DNA of 63,163 nt from Neocallimastix lanati (nom. inval.) (Eukaryota > Neocallimastigomycota > Neocallimastigomycetes > Neocallimastigales > Neocallimastigaceae): the NCBI GenBank assembly GCA_016946835.1, contig JACVTC010000278.1, positions 1 to 63,163 on the forward strand. The letters are read 5' to 3'. The notes under the pieces are model-generated. The model was not told the origin of the DNA. It did not search any database and saw only the letters and a list, made by a program, of their open reading frames with translations. Below are positions 12,433-23,300 of the stretch, piece after piece. How positions within the stretch are numbered: position 1 is the first letter of the stretch; the number at the start of each line of letters is the position of its first letter. The translations under genes and the position numbers were made by a program.

Positions 12433-14295
12433 ATGTTATCTGAATTATTTATCATCATTAACATAATAAGCAGTGTTATTGCTGCATCTGGGGTTTTTAT
12501 AGATTCCAAAAAACCAATTTGGATTTATAATGAACAAACTAAAAATCCTTTATGTTTATATACATCAGGATTATATGAAGGTATCATTAGTTGTGAAAAA
12601 TGTGGTAACTCTGATAATTATAAATGGTATTTAAGTACTACAGGGGATGATAATAGTATTCAAATTACGTCTGCTTTGGATATGTCATCATGTATATCTT
12701 ATAATGATAATAATGAATTAATTTTAAGTGACTGCAGTGATGAATCAGTTTTATATTATGATGATATATTCAAAAATTTAGAAATTAGTGATAAATGTAT
12801 TGGTATTATAGACGAAAATAATAGTGATAGTTATCCTTATATAAATTTAGAAAAATGTGAAACTAATTCAAATATATTATGGGATTTTTCAGATGTTATT
12901 CCTAGTAAAGTAGTTACTCCAACTAAAACTACTACATCTTCACCAACAGCTTCATCAGTTTGGCTTTATAATGAAAATACCGAACTATGTTTACATGTTT
13001 TTGGATATGAAGGTAATATTCCAACATATGAAGAATGTGGAAATACAGACGATTTTAAATGGTATTACATAAAAGTCAAAGAAGGTAGTTTTTTCAAATC
13101 TAAAGAAAATCCTGAATTATGTTTAAGAGTTGATGATGAAGACGAAAGTAAAATTATAATGGGTAACTGCGATGCTAATGCTATTTTCCTTTATAATAAT
13201 ATTTATAAATCTATTGAAAGTAAAAAATGTCCTGACAATTGTATTGGTAATCCAAATTTCTCTAATGTTAAAAATGTAAAAAATAAAGTTTCATTATATG
13301 ATTGTAATAATGAAGTACGCGATGATCAAATGTGGACTATAAAAAAATCTTTACCTAAATTAAAACCTACAACAACTACTATATATAAACCTACTCAAAC
13401 AAGTACCGTTGCATGGGTTTATAATGAAAGTAGTAATTCATGTTTATATGGTCCTGATTATGAAAATGGAATTCCAACTTATTCCGAATGCAGAAATCTA
13501 GATGATTATAAATGGATCATTACAAAAAAGAAAGAAGGTTACTATTTCAAATCTAAAAGTAATTCTGAATTGTGCCTAAAGATGGCTGATGAAAATAAAA
13601 TTATTATGGGTAAATGTGATAATAATGCTCTCTTTAATTACAATAATAATTATAAAACAATTATGAGTAAATATTATAATGATCGTTGTGTTGGTTATGA
13701 AAAATTACATAGTTACGGGGTAGCTTTTTATTCAGTTACAAAAAGATCAGTAACTTTATATGATTGTAGTGAAGAAGTAAACGATGATCAAATGTGGCAA
13801 TTTACAACTTCATTCCCTAGAAAAGTAGTTACTACAACTAGAACTACTACTACTACCACTAATACAACTACGAAATCAAATCCTACCAGTAATAATAATT
13901 CTCGTTGCGGTAAAGATTTTAACAATAAATCATGTTCAAAAGGTGAATGTTGTAGTAAAAATGGTTATTGCGGTACTGGTAATAATTATTGTGGTACAGG
14001 ATGTCAAGCTAGTTATGGTAGATGTAATGATGGCGGTCGTTGTGGCGCTGATTATGGAAAATGTCTTAATGATAAACAATGTTGTAGTCAATATGGCTAT
14101 TGTGACATTTCAGATGCCCATTGTGGATCAAAATGTCAAAGTGAATTTGGGTTATGCTATGGCTCTCACGATAAATGTGGTGAACAATATGGTAGGTGTA
14201 AAGATGATAAATGCTGCAGTAAATGGGGTTATTGTGGTACATCCAGTAAGCATTGTAAAAATGGATGCCAACCAAGGTATGGTTTATGCAAATAA
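12433..14295 (+). CDS. Secreted trefoil-like plus triple CBM18 chitin-binding protein
   Basis: 620 residues. A signal peptide (about 1-18) is followed by three related ~150-residue repeats (about 28-155, 173-325, 340-475), each opening with W-x-YNE and a CL(Y/H) motif and closing with a C...W(D/T/Q)F/I motif. These resemble ricin-B beta-trefoils with extra cysteines. Thr-rich linkers separate them. Three hevein-type CBM18 domains follow (about 491-531, 535-574, 581-619), each with the typical spacing RCG...C...CCS.(Y/W)GYCG...C..GCQ...G.C. CBM18 binds chitin or GlcNAc oligomers, so this is probably a secreted or wall protein binding the fungus's own chitin or another GlcNAc polymer. No catalytic domain is visible. 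The CBM18 assignment is firm; the trefoil assignment is weaker. Confidence 0.88.
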   Translation: MLSELFIIINIISSVIAASGVFIDSKKPIWIYNEQTKNPLCLYTSGLYEGIISCEKCGNSDNYKWYLSTTGDDNSIQITSALDMSSCISYNDNNELILSDCSDESVLYYDDIFKNLEISDKCIGIIDENNSDSYPYINLEKCETNSNILWDFSDVIPSKVVTPTKTTTSSPTASSVWLYNENTELCLHVFGYEGNIPTYEECGNTDDFKWYYIKVKEGSFFKSKENPELCLRVDDEDESKIIMGNCDANAIFLYNNIYKSIESKKCPDNCIGNPNFSNVKNVKNKVSLYDCNNEVRDDQMWTIKKSLPKLKPTTTTIYKPTQTSTVAWVYNESSNSCLYGPDYENGIPTYSECRNLDDYKWIITKKKEGYYFKSKSNSELCLKMADENKIIMGKCDNNALFNYNNNYKTIMSKYYNDRCVGYEKLHSYGVAFYSVTKRSVTLYDCSEEVNDDQMWQFTTSFPRKVVTTTRTTTTTTNTTTKSNPTSNNNSRCGKDFNNKSCSKGECCSKNGYCGTGNNYCGTGCQASYGRCNDGGRCGADYGKCLNDKQCCSQYGYCDISDAHCGSKCQSEFGLCYGSHDKCGEQYGRCKDDKCCSKWGYCGTSSKHCKNGCQPRYGLCK

Positions 14296-15787
14296 AAATT
14301 TAAATAGTTTGATAAATAAATTTTTAAATCTTTACTTATTAAAGTTTTATAAAAATGATCTATTATATAAAAACTAAATATCGTTCTATCTATTAAAAGC
14401 AATAAAAAATAAAATTTATATATAATACAAAAAAAATTATATTAAAAAAAAATTAAAAAAGTAAAATATAAAATAAATGTTAAAAAAAGAAAAAAATTAT
14501 AATTTATTTAATATAAATTATAATTATAACAATAGATTCAATAGATATTTTAGATATAGTATTTTTGGATTATTACCTAATAAATTTATAAAAATATTTT
14601 TATAAAAGTCAAAAAAAAAGTAATAAATAAATAAATAAAATAAGTAAAAATAAATAATAAAAATGAAGTAAAATTAAAAAAAAAAAAATAAGAAAAAAGA
14701 AATTGATAATTTTAAAAAAAAAAAAAAAAAATTGAATAAAATAAAATTGATATTAAATGCTAAAATAGTAAAAGATTTTTTTAAAAATTTAAATTCCTGT
14801 TTCTTTTTAAAATAGAAAAGTTTATTTATTTGTAATAAATATTTTTATTTTAAAATAAAAAATAAATTAAATAATATTAATAATAATTTTTAAAATAAAA
14901 AAAAACTTTTTTCTTAAAGATATTTATTCTACAAGATATCTAAATTAAATTTTTTTTAATATAATATTATTATATTGATTTAAAATTTAATTTTTTTTTT
15001 TTATAGATAAGAATAAAGCATAAAAAATTTATATCATGGATCATAAATTTATTTTTCTTTAAACACAAAAAAATTTATTTTATTGCTGTAAATTTATTTA
15101 ATAGTTACACAATATATAATCAAATAATTTTAGTTTTTTTTGAATTTGTTTAAGATATACTTTCAATATATATATATTTTTATATAAAATTTTTTTTAAA
15201 AAATATAATACATTAAATAATTATAATATTATTCAAATTATGTAAACATTTATATTGTTATAAATGAGTTAAAAAAAATTAATTATTAAAAGTCTATTTA
15301 ATATTTTTATTAAAAAAAAAAAAAATAAATAAATAAATAAAATTAATTTAATATATATTATTTAAATAATAATTATTTAGAAAAAAATTTATTTTAATAA
15401 TAATATAAATAATAATATATATATATATTTAATATAATAAATCCTATATATATATAAATTAAAATAATTATTATTTTATTTTATTAAAATTAAATATTAC
15501 ATTAATTTAAATATTTTATTTTATTTTATATTCACACTAAAACATAGCACTGTAATGCATTATTAAATATGTATTATTAATCTACAATTATTAAAGTTTC
15601 CATATATATTTTCTATATATTATTAGCCTATTATTAAAAATATATATTTTAATTTAATTTCTAACCTGTATTACTAATTTTAAGTTTGTTAATATACGTT
15701 CAAATGATTCTTATTATTGCATATAATAATATATAAATTTATGTATCAATATAATAATTTATTTCTATATAACATTTAATTTTAATC
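14296..15787. other. Long A+T-rich spacer, no gene seen
   Basis: About 1.5 kb of homopolymer-rich A+T sequence with stops in all frames. The base composition rises in G+C at the RPB1-like start, which makes this spacer a likely left boundary of the virus-like segment. No terminal repeat or target duplication can be recognised by eye. Confidence 0.6.
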
Positions 15788-17947
15788 ATGTATTTAAAGT
15801 TTAATTTATATACAGATGAAGAATTTGAAAAGGAAACGATCCTTATTAAAAATAAGAATGAATTAACGGATAATACAACATCATTTACTCTCAATCCTCA
15901 ATTACCATGTAAACAATGTAAATCAATGATAGATTGTCCAGGACACACGGGAAGAATACCACTTTATTACAGAATTGTTCATCCTGTATTTGTAAATATA
16001 TTATGTAAAGAAATAAGTCATATTTGTCCAGTTTGTAAAAAATATGATCCTTTACTTTCCACTAATAACCCTTGTTGCGAAAAACGTGTAGTTGCTACAA
16101 CATTTTCATATCATAAAGTTAAATCGGAGGAAGTCATATCCAATAAATCCAAGTATTCCAAAAATTTTAAAAAAGAGTCAAAGAATATTTCAGAATATTC
16201 TTTCACTTTTGGTAGGGAAACATTATCTATCGAGCAAATGTACGAAGAAATTCGTTCTGCAAATTTTTCAAAAAATCCAGAGCTACAAAATCATTTACTT
16301 AATGTGTTTATCAAAAATATTCCAGTTTTACCAATCAATATGAGACCATCTATTCTTGATTCTAGCAATATTACAATTCATAATAACGTAACAACATTAT
16401 ATCAACGTGTATTAGATCTCAACTACCAATATCAAAACGGAAATTTAATTAAGTCCGTCTATATTGTGCGTGCGTATAATTTATACAAGAAAATTTTAGG
16501 TATTCGTAGTAAAAACGATTCGGTTGAGGATGCTAATAGAAATTATATTAAACAGATGTTATCAGGAAAAAATGGTATTTTCCGAAGTATGTGTTTAGCT
16601 AAGCGTCAAAATTTTTGTCTTCGAAGTGTTATCGTACCAAATATTGATATTCCTTTAGATGTAGTGTTAATTCCTAAAATCTTTACTGATTCCTTAATTC
16701 CCTATGGGTATAAAACCAATGACTTTGTTATCATCAATAGACAACCTACACTTCAAACTACTTCAATCTTAGCCGTTCATTCTCGTCCAAGTAACTGTCG
16801 AACCATTCAGATCAATCCACTTATTGCTAATGTCTTTCAAGCGGATTTTGACGGTGACGAAATGAACATTTTTTGGTTACCGGGTGAAGAAGCTAAAGAA
16901 GAGTTGGCCACAAAATTAAATATTGCAAATAATATCCGGTCATTTAAAAATGCTTCTATTATGATCAAATTTATACAAGATACTTTAACCGGAATTTATA
17001 ATATGACACGTAATAAAGAAATTATTGATATTGATATTGTTAAAAGAATGCGTGATAAATTGGGCATTCCCGACAGTGATTGGAAAAAATTTTGTAAATA
17101 CTACAAATCGCGTATGAATAGTACAGATATCCCTTATGCTCACCTGTTATCTTTATTACTTCCTAGAACGCTTACTTTACATGATCATGAAGGTAATCTG
17201 ATCGTAGATAAAGGAATATTACTAGGTGTTATCAGCGATAAAAATCAAACTATTTTACTTAATGCTATTTCAAATTACGGTAATGAATTCTATTTAAAAT
17301 TTATGTGGGATGTTCAACGCATGGTTCATGTATATAATCTTACTCATGTTATCACTATTTCTATTGCTGATTGTATGGTAAATGATAAATTAAGAGAATC
17401 ATATCTTCCCATAACCGATAGTATCTTAAATAAAATGGATCCTATACCTGTACTAAATCTTGACTCATTGATAGAAAATCAAAATAAATTTGAAAATTAC
17501 AACGAGTTTAAGAATCAAGTTTTTCGAAAATATTGTGACCTTACAGAATTAGTGGAATCCATCGATAATAATTTAACTAATATCATTAACAGTGGATCTA
17601 AAGGAAATGTGGATAATGTTATTCAAATATTGATGTCGGTTGGAGTTCAAGCTATTTTACCAGTTTGTTATATTAAAAGTTCCTATTCCGAAGGATTAAC
17701 AGCAAAAGAATTATTTATTCATTCAAAATCTGGTCGAGCAGGTATTATTTCTACTTCTCTTAATACATCATCTACCGGGTATTTACAAAGAGAACTTGTT
17801 AAAAGTATGGAAGATTTAGTAACCGATGAACAAGGAGTAGTTCATAACTACTCCAATGAGGAGATATATTATTACCCATTTAGTACAAATAAGCCAGACA
17901 TTGATGAAACATTTTTAGAGCATGCATTTTCTATGGCTAGTCTTTAA
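15788..17947 (+). CDS. RNA polymerase largest-subunit (RPB1-like), compact and 3'-truncated, NCLDV-like
   Basis: 719 residues with clear largest-subunit landmarks in order. They are a clamp zinc motif CxxCx5CPGH (41-53), a second Cys pair (80, 83), the switch region AKRQNFCLRS (271-280) and NRQPTLQ (317-323). The catalytic loop QADFDGDEMN (351-360) keeps all three Asp that bind the active-site Mg. A funnel motif SGSKGNVDN (602-610), bridge helix KSGRAG (647-652) and trigger loop TGYLQRELVKSMEDL (663-677) follow. It would be part of DNA-dependent RNA polymerase. Cellular RPB1 is far longer: the N-terminal part here is compact, and everything after the trigger loop (jaw, remaining clamp, CTD) is absent. 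The sequence just past the stop reads coding-like for about 30 codons in another frame, up to about 18046, then becomes plain A+T. This points to truncation or decay. Divergence and helicase neighbour suggest viral or plasmid origin rather than the host subunit. Confidence 0.88.
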   Translation: MYLKFNLYTDEEFEKETILIKNKNELTDNTTSFTLNPQLPCKQCKSMIDCPGHTGRIPLYYRIVHPVFVNILCKEISHICPVCKKYDPLLSTNNPCCEKRVVATTFSYHKVKSEEVISNKSKYSKNFKKESKNISEYSFTFGRETLSIEQMYEEIRSANFSKNPELQNHLLNVFIKNIPVLPINMRPSILDSSNITIHNNVTTLYQRVLDLNYQYQNGNLIKSVYIVRAYNLYKKILGIRSKNDSVEDANRNYIKQMLSGKNGIFRSMCLAKRQNFCLRSVIVPNIDIPLDVVLIPKIFTDSLIPYGYKTNDFVIINRQPTLQTTSILAVHSRPSNCRTIQINPLIANVFQADFDGDEMNIFWLPGEEAKEELATKLNIANNIRSFKNASIMIKFIQDTLTGIYNMTRNKEIIDIDIVKRMRDKLGIPDSDWKKFCKYYKSRMNSTDIPYAHLLSLLLPRTLTLHDHEGNLIVDKGILLGVISDKNQTILLNAISNYGNEFYLKFMWDVQRMVHVYNLTHVITISIADCMVNDKLRESYLPITDSILNKMDPIPVLNLDSLIENQNKFENYNEFKNQVFRKYCDLTELVESIDNNLTNIINSGSKGNVDNVIQILMSVGVQAILPVCYIKSSYSEGLTAKELFIHSKSGRAGIISTSLNTSSTGYLQRELVKSMEDLVTDEQGVVHNYSNEEIYYYPFSTNKPDIDETFLEHAFSMASL

Positions 17948-18609
17948 ACTAAATATAATATATAGAGACCGTCAATATGATATTACAGATATAAAAATAG
18001 GATATAATATAAAATATTTTGTTGATATCAAAAAAGGTGTAGTTTAAAGTTTTAAAAATATTTTAAATAAAAAAAAATTTATTACTATTACTGTATATTT
18101 GTTTTTATATTTTTTTTAAAAAAACATTATATACGTTTATGAAGTAGTTAATTTTTTTAAGCAATTTTTTTACATTTTTTTTTTAAAAAAAATCATATAC
18201 ACGTATAAATGGAATAAGCAGTTATTTTTATTTTTAATAATAAATAAATTATAGTAATTAATTTACTATTTACATAATTTTAAAATATTAAATATTAATA
18301 TAAATATAATTATTATGATGATTTAAGTATAAAAATTATTGAAATGTTAAATAAAATTAAAAATTATTAAATAGAGTTTAAATTTATTATAATTTAATTT
18401 TTTTTTATTTATAAAATTAAAATATCATAAAGAATTACAAATGAATTTACACGTTTATACATGCTTTTAATTATTAATTTTATTTTTCATAGTTTTATAC
18501 ATGAATATAATTATTATTATTATTATTATTATTATATTTTTTTTTTCAATTTTGTATATAATTTTAATTTTTATTTTATTTTAATCTTTAATTTTTTTTT
18601 TTTTAGAAA
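17948..18609. other. Spacer with a short out-of-frame coding-like tail
   Basis: The first ~100 bp continue open in a frame different from the RPB1-like gene, ending at a TAA near 18046. The rest is A+T-rich homopolymer DNA up to the stop of the minus-strand gene, with an ATT tract near 18510-18535. No other feature. Confidence 0.5.
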
Positions 18610-19482
18610 TTATTCAGAATTAATATTCAAAGTTATATAAGATTTTGAATTATAGTAAAAAGTATTATAATGATCATTAATAATTTTATTTATTTTATTG
18701 TAGATTACTACCGGATTATTTTCAATAATATCACTATTGCGTTTGTTAATTTCATTAATATCATATGGAATTCCGTATTCAGAGAGAAATTCCTTGATTT
18801 TATTAAAAATAGGTTTTTCCTTAATCAAAGCAATAGACTTGAACGTCATTTTAATGTAATACTCGGGTTGTAATTCTTCTCCATATCTACTGACTTCAAC
18901 ATAATGAGTTGCCATAAAATAACTGTTTTGCTTTTTATTTTTTTCGGTGGAGCAATATTGAATAACAAGTATTCCAGCACCAAAATAACTTTTAAATTCA
19001 TCGAAAAATAAAATATAAGAATGTAATGATTTGTCAACCATATCAACACTTAATGGCCATTTAGTAGACTTAGGTTCATTTTTTCTTATATCGTTGTTTT
19101 GACTGTCCTTTTGAAATATCCAATTATTACCTAGGGAAACAACAACTGCCGAATGTCCATATTTAAGAGTGGTAGCAACATTACTGATATATTGATTTAA
19201 TGGTAGTTTCCCTTCTGAACGAACATGAACTCCACAATACATATGTCCCGGAATTACTTTATTATTACAAGTGGTTTTATTTCTTTTTAATCCAATACAA
19301 GTATTATTCAAACTAAGTTTGGCCATTTCGTGAATTGATGATTGGATATCATCTTCCTTAGTTAAATTATTTAAAATATTATCTTTATTTATATTAAGGT
19401 TATAATTATTATTGAAGACTTGGACAGATTTACTACATAATATTTCGATCACTTCGTTGTAATAATTTGTTAAATTTTCCAT
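18610..19482 (-). CDS. Uncharacterised protein with C-x9-C-x10-C-x2-H zinc-knuckle-like motif
   Basis: 290 residues. The one recognisable element is a compact Cys/His motif with ligands C62, C72, C83 and H86 (CIGLKRNKTTC...YCGVH). This type of short putative metal-binding motif recurs in proteins of large DNA viruses and phages, but I cannot assign it to a named family. Residues about 100-230 look like an alpha/beta domain with WPLSVDMVDKSLHSYILFFDE. No signal peptide or membrane segment. It lies on the opposite strand between the RPB1-like and helicase genes and shares their more balanced base use, so it is probably part of the same acquired segment. Start chosen at the only ATG near the frame opening. 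Confidence 0.7.
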   Translation of the reverse strand: MENLTNYYNEVIEILCSKSVQVFNNNYNLNINKDNILNNLTKEDDIQSSIHEMAKLSLNNTCIGLKRNKTTCNNKVIPGHMYCGVHVRSEGKLPLNQYISNVATTLKYGHSAVVVSLGNNWIFQKDSQNNDIRKNEPKSTKWPLSVDMVDKSLHSYILFFDEFKSYFGAGILVIQYCSTEKNKKQNSYFMATHYVEVSRYGEELQPEYYIKMTFKSIALIKEKPIFNKIKEFLSEYGIPYDINEINKRNSDIIENNPVVIYNKINKIINDHYNTFYYNSKSYITLNINSE

Positions 19483-20311
19483 TATTACAAATTTAAATAG
19501 AATAATATAAACCTTATTAAAAGTAAAAAATAAAATTTAAAATTAAAATATATTAAATTTATAAAAATAATAATGTAAGTAATTCTAAAAGTATTTATTT
19601 AACTTCTTTTATAAATGTCATTTATCATTTGAAAGAGTTTTCTTATATAAATTAAATAAAATTTTTAAAGTTTAAAGTAGATCTAAAAAAAATAAAATTT
19701 TTAAAATTTAATCTTGATCTAAAATTTAAAATTTTATACCTTTTAATTTATTTTTTGGGATAGTTGAATTTTAAATATTAGTAAATTTATATTATATATA
19801 TATTTTTTTTATATTTGGACAGATATTGTAATAATTTATCAATTTTCAATAGCATATATTATTCATTCATATACCAATAAAATTAAAAGAAAAAATTTTA
19901 ATAAATTAAATATATTATTAGTACATTGAAAATATATTTATAAAATGATTTAAAAAGTATAATATTTAATACATTTATAAACAAATATTAAGGTTTATAT
20001 TTTATAAATTTATTAAAAAAAAAAAAATATAAAAGTTAAAAGAGTAATACATTTTTTGATATATTACATTAAAATTAGTATAATTTTAATTTTGAATAAA
20101 GTATTATTGATGTAGTAAATAAATTATTATTTTACAATTATTTAATTTAATTTGTTAAGTAGTTTAATTACTTTATTAGTAAATATATTTATTTTACATT
20201 ATATAAATATATATTAATTTTTCCTTTTTGTTTTATTTTTTTTTCTCTTTAATTTATTTACAAAAATAATAGAGTTAAATAAATTTGTATTGAGGATAGA
20301 TAGAACTATAA
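19483..20311. other. Divergent intergenic region between virus-like genes
   Basis: About 0.83 kb between the start of the minus-strand Cys/His gene and the start of the helicase. It must hold both promoters. It is A+T-rich, with no recognised viral promoter motif and no additional coding sequence. Confidence 0.6.
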
Positions 20312-23300
20312 ATGACATATCCGGATATTAATAACTTACATAGTTTAAGAGAATTTACGGAGATTTATACGAATAATCCATTGATAGAAGAAAATGTACA
20401 TATGAAAAGATACCAAATATTACCCGTAAGGTATATGTCACCGGAAAATGAAGTGGTCAATCGATTTCTAATTTATCATTCACCAGGAACCGGGAAATCA
20501 TTCACCGCATTATGGATTGCATTAAAATTCATAAATGTTTATAAGAAACCTTGTATTATTCTTGTAAAAGGTAAGGAAGCTATTACGGAATTTACCAAAC
20601 GTGTAAAGACTTGGTATGATTATACTTTTGAATATTATCCACACTTACCGAACGTTAAAGATTATAAAGAATTTATCAAAAAGTATATTGAATTTCGCAC
20701 TTATATAACTTTCTGTAACGATATCAAAAACATTAATGATATTAACACTGACACCGATGGTAATGACAACAAAAGTGACCACCAACAGACAACATCTAAT
20801 TCTTTTTCTTTTTATGATGAAAGATTAATTATTATTGATGAAGTTCATCATTTTCGTAACCCTACCAAAAAAAAGTTTATCTATAACAATTTAAGTTCAC
20901 TTTTAAATCATATTAATAAAGGTCGAATTATATTTATGTCTGCAACTCCGATTTTTGATAATGCAAATGAAATAACAGATCTGGTTAAATTAATTAAACC
21001 AAATTTGAATTCCACTTCATTTTTAACCCCTGAAAAACTGAAAGAAGAAATGCTTGGTCACCTGTCTTATTATGGATTAAATCCACCAAACACGACCGTG
21101 AATTATATGGGGTCATATATACCAGGTATTGAACGTTACAAAATAGTAAAAGTACCTATGCAAGGAGTTCAACTTCAAAATTATCGAAATATCCTAAAGG
21201 AACCTCAAGAGAAGAATAATATGGGAATCAATTATGTGAAAGCAACACTTGGTGTTCTTCATTTACAAATTGATGATGATTTAACACAAGATAGTAATAA
21301 AGGATCAAAAGAAAAAGGTAAATCCAATGATACCAAAAAGAGATCAAAAGCAAAAGGTAAATCGAATGATGCAAAAAAAAGATCAAAATCCAAAGTTAAA
21401 TCAGAATTATCAGAATACCAATTTAGTAATGATAAGATTATTCATAGTAACCCTCTTTTACAAGATATTATAATGCAACAATCCAAGGATATTAAAAATT
21501 ATTGTTGTAAATTGTATCATTGTCTTAACGAAATAAATAAAAAGGAAAATCCAGACGGACCTGTATTTATCTATTGCAGTATCATTGAGCAAATTGGTAT
21601 TTATTACTTTTCCGCGATACTTTGTGCCATTGGCTATCATTATGTATATAATAAAGTATCTTCTAATAGCCGTCATCATGATGAGACATCAAATTTTTCC
21701 AAATTAGAAAGTAAAGTGGATAGAAAAGGCAAAGGGATCGATCGTTTTCTTCCTCATCATTTTTCTTCTTTTCATGATGGTGATGTTGATGATGATAACA
21801 AATTCGCTGAACTAAAGGAAATTCGAAAAGAAAGAGAGGATAAATTTTGGAATTTTACATTTATTACTGGAGATAAAAAGCTCTGTCCAAATATGATGGA
21901 ACGTTTAGATATATTTAATGATTCAAGTAATCAAAATGGATCAAAGATAAAGGTTCTTCTAGGAAGTGACATAGTATCGGAAAGTGTTGATATTATGAAT
22001 GTCCGACAATTACACATATTAACACCGCATTGGAATTATGAGAAAATAAATCAAATTATTGGCCGTATTCGACGCGTTGGTTCACATGATTCTCTTCCTG
22101 AAAATCAACGATTCGTCAATGTTTATTTGTACATGGCATGTGATGACGAAGTAGAGTGTTCCGATTCATATCAGTATAGTGTGGACTATCGCAAGTATAT
22201 TTTATGTGAAAATAAATATAAAGATGCGTTAAAATTTAATCAAGCATTAAAAAATGCTTCTATTGAATCTTTGATTCATGCTCCTTTTAACTTAAATGAC
22301 CCTCAAAACACTAACGGTCTCTCTACTAACGAACAGAATAAACCTTTTGATATTGAATCAAACCTGAGTGAAAGTAGCGCAATGACCAATACTAGTATAG
22401 CTATAGATGCTAATATTCATGGAGAGACTTCTTCATTCAAAGATATTAATGGAAATGAGATAATTGGCAATACAAGTATCGTTCCATATTTACATTATTC
22501 TTCAGTATACTTAGATAAACTTTTACCATTATGTATGATCGAAATAAATAAAAAGTTAAGTACATTCTTTTCAGAGAACAATTGTATTAGAATTATGGAT
22601 CTTATGGATAGAATTCCTGTCATTAACCTATTCGTTTTACCAAAATTAATAGAATATATTAATAGTAATAATATTGTGATAGCTGGTGGTATTTTAAGAT
22701 ATTCTGACGGAATGATTTATCGTAAAATTATATCCAATTGTCGTTTAAATTATAGGAATGCTTATTTTGAAAAATTAATTCGCCAAAATCTTCCATTTTA
22801 TAATAATAATAGAAGTGGACAAATGAACGAACAGTCATCCAACTTTATTCACATAGAGGTTGATATTAAAAGCGAGGAAATAGTGTCTTTAAACAATAAA
22901 TTACAAAATGCTGATATGACCAGAGAAGCATATAATCAAATTATTAAATATTCTCATACTGAAAAATTGTTTATATTAAGATATGCTCTACGTCAAAATT
23001 TATTCAATATCACTAAATTATTTTATCCTTATTGGAAAAAAATCAATAATTTCATTTATATATCGTATTTTTCAACTATTAAAACTACATCTTATGCTAG
23101 TAATAAAAAAAAGTCAGAGAAGGATTTTAGTACTAATATTATTTATGCAGATTTTAATCTTCGAGAATGGAAGTTGGTAAATGAAGAGCTTAATTCAGAG
23201 AATATCTCAAAACAAATGGATGATCATTATAGTACTGAAGAAGGAAATCGAACAAAAGATCGTTATAAATATGTCTATATGTTATGTAATGATTTAACTT

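Noticed and set aside
12433-14295. Ricin-type toxin
   Set aside because: Only trefoil-like binding repeats and chitin-binding domains; no catalytic A-chain-like domain is present.
15788-17947. Host nuclear RPB1, RPA1 or RPC1
   Set aside because: Far too short, lacks the second half and CTD, and sits beside an NCLDV-type helicase.
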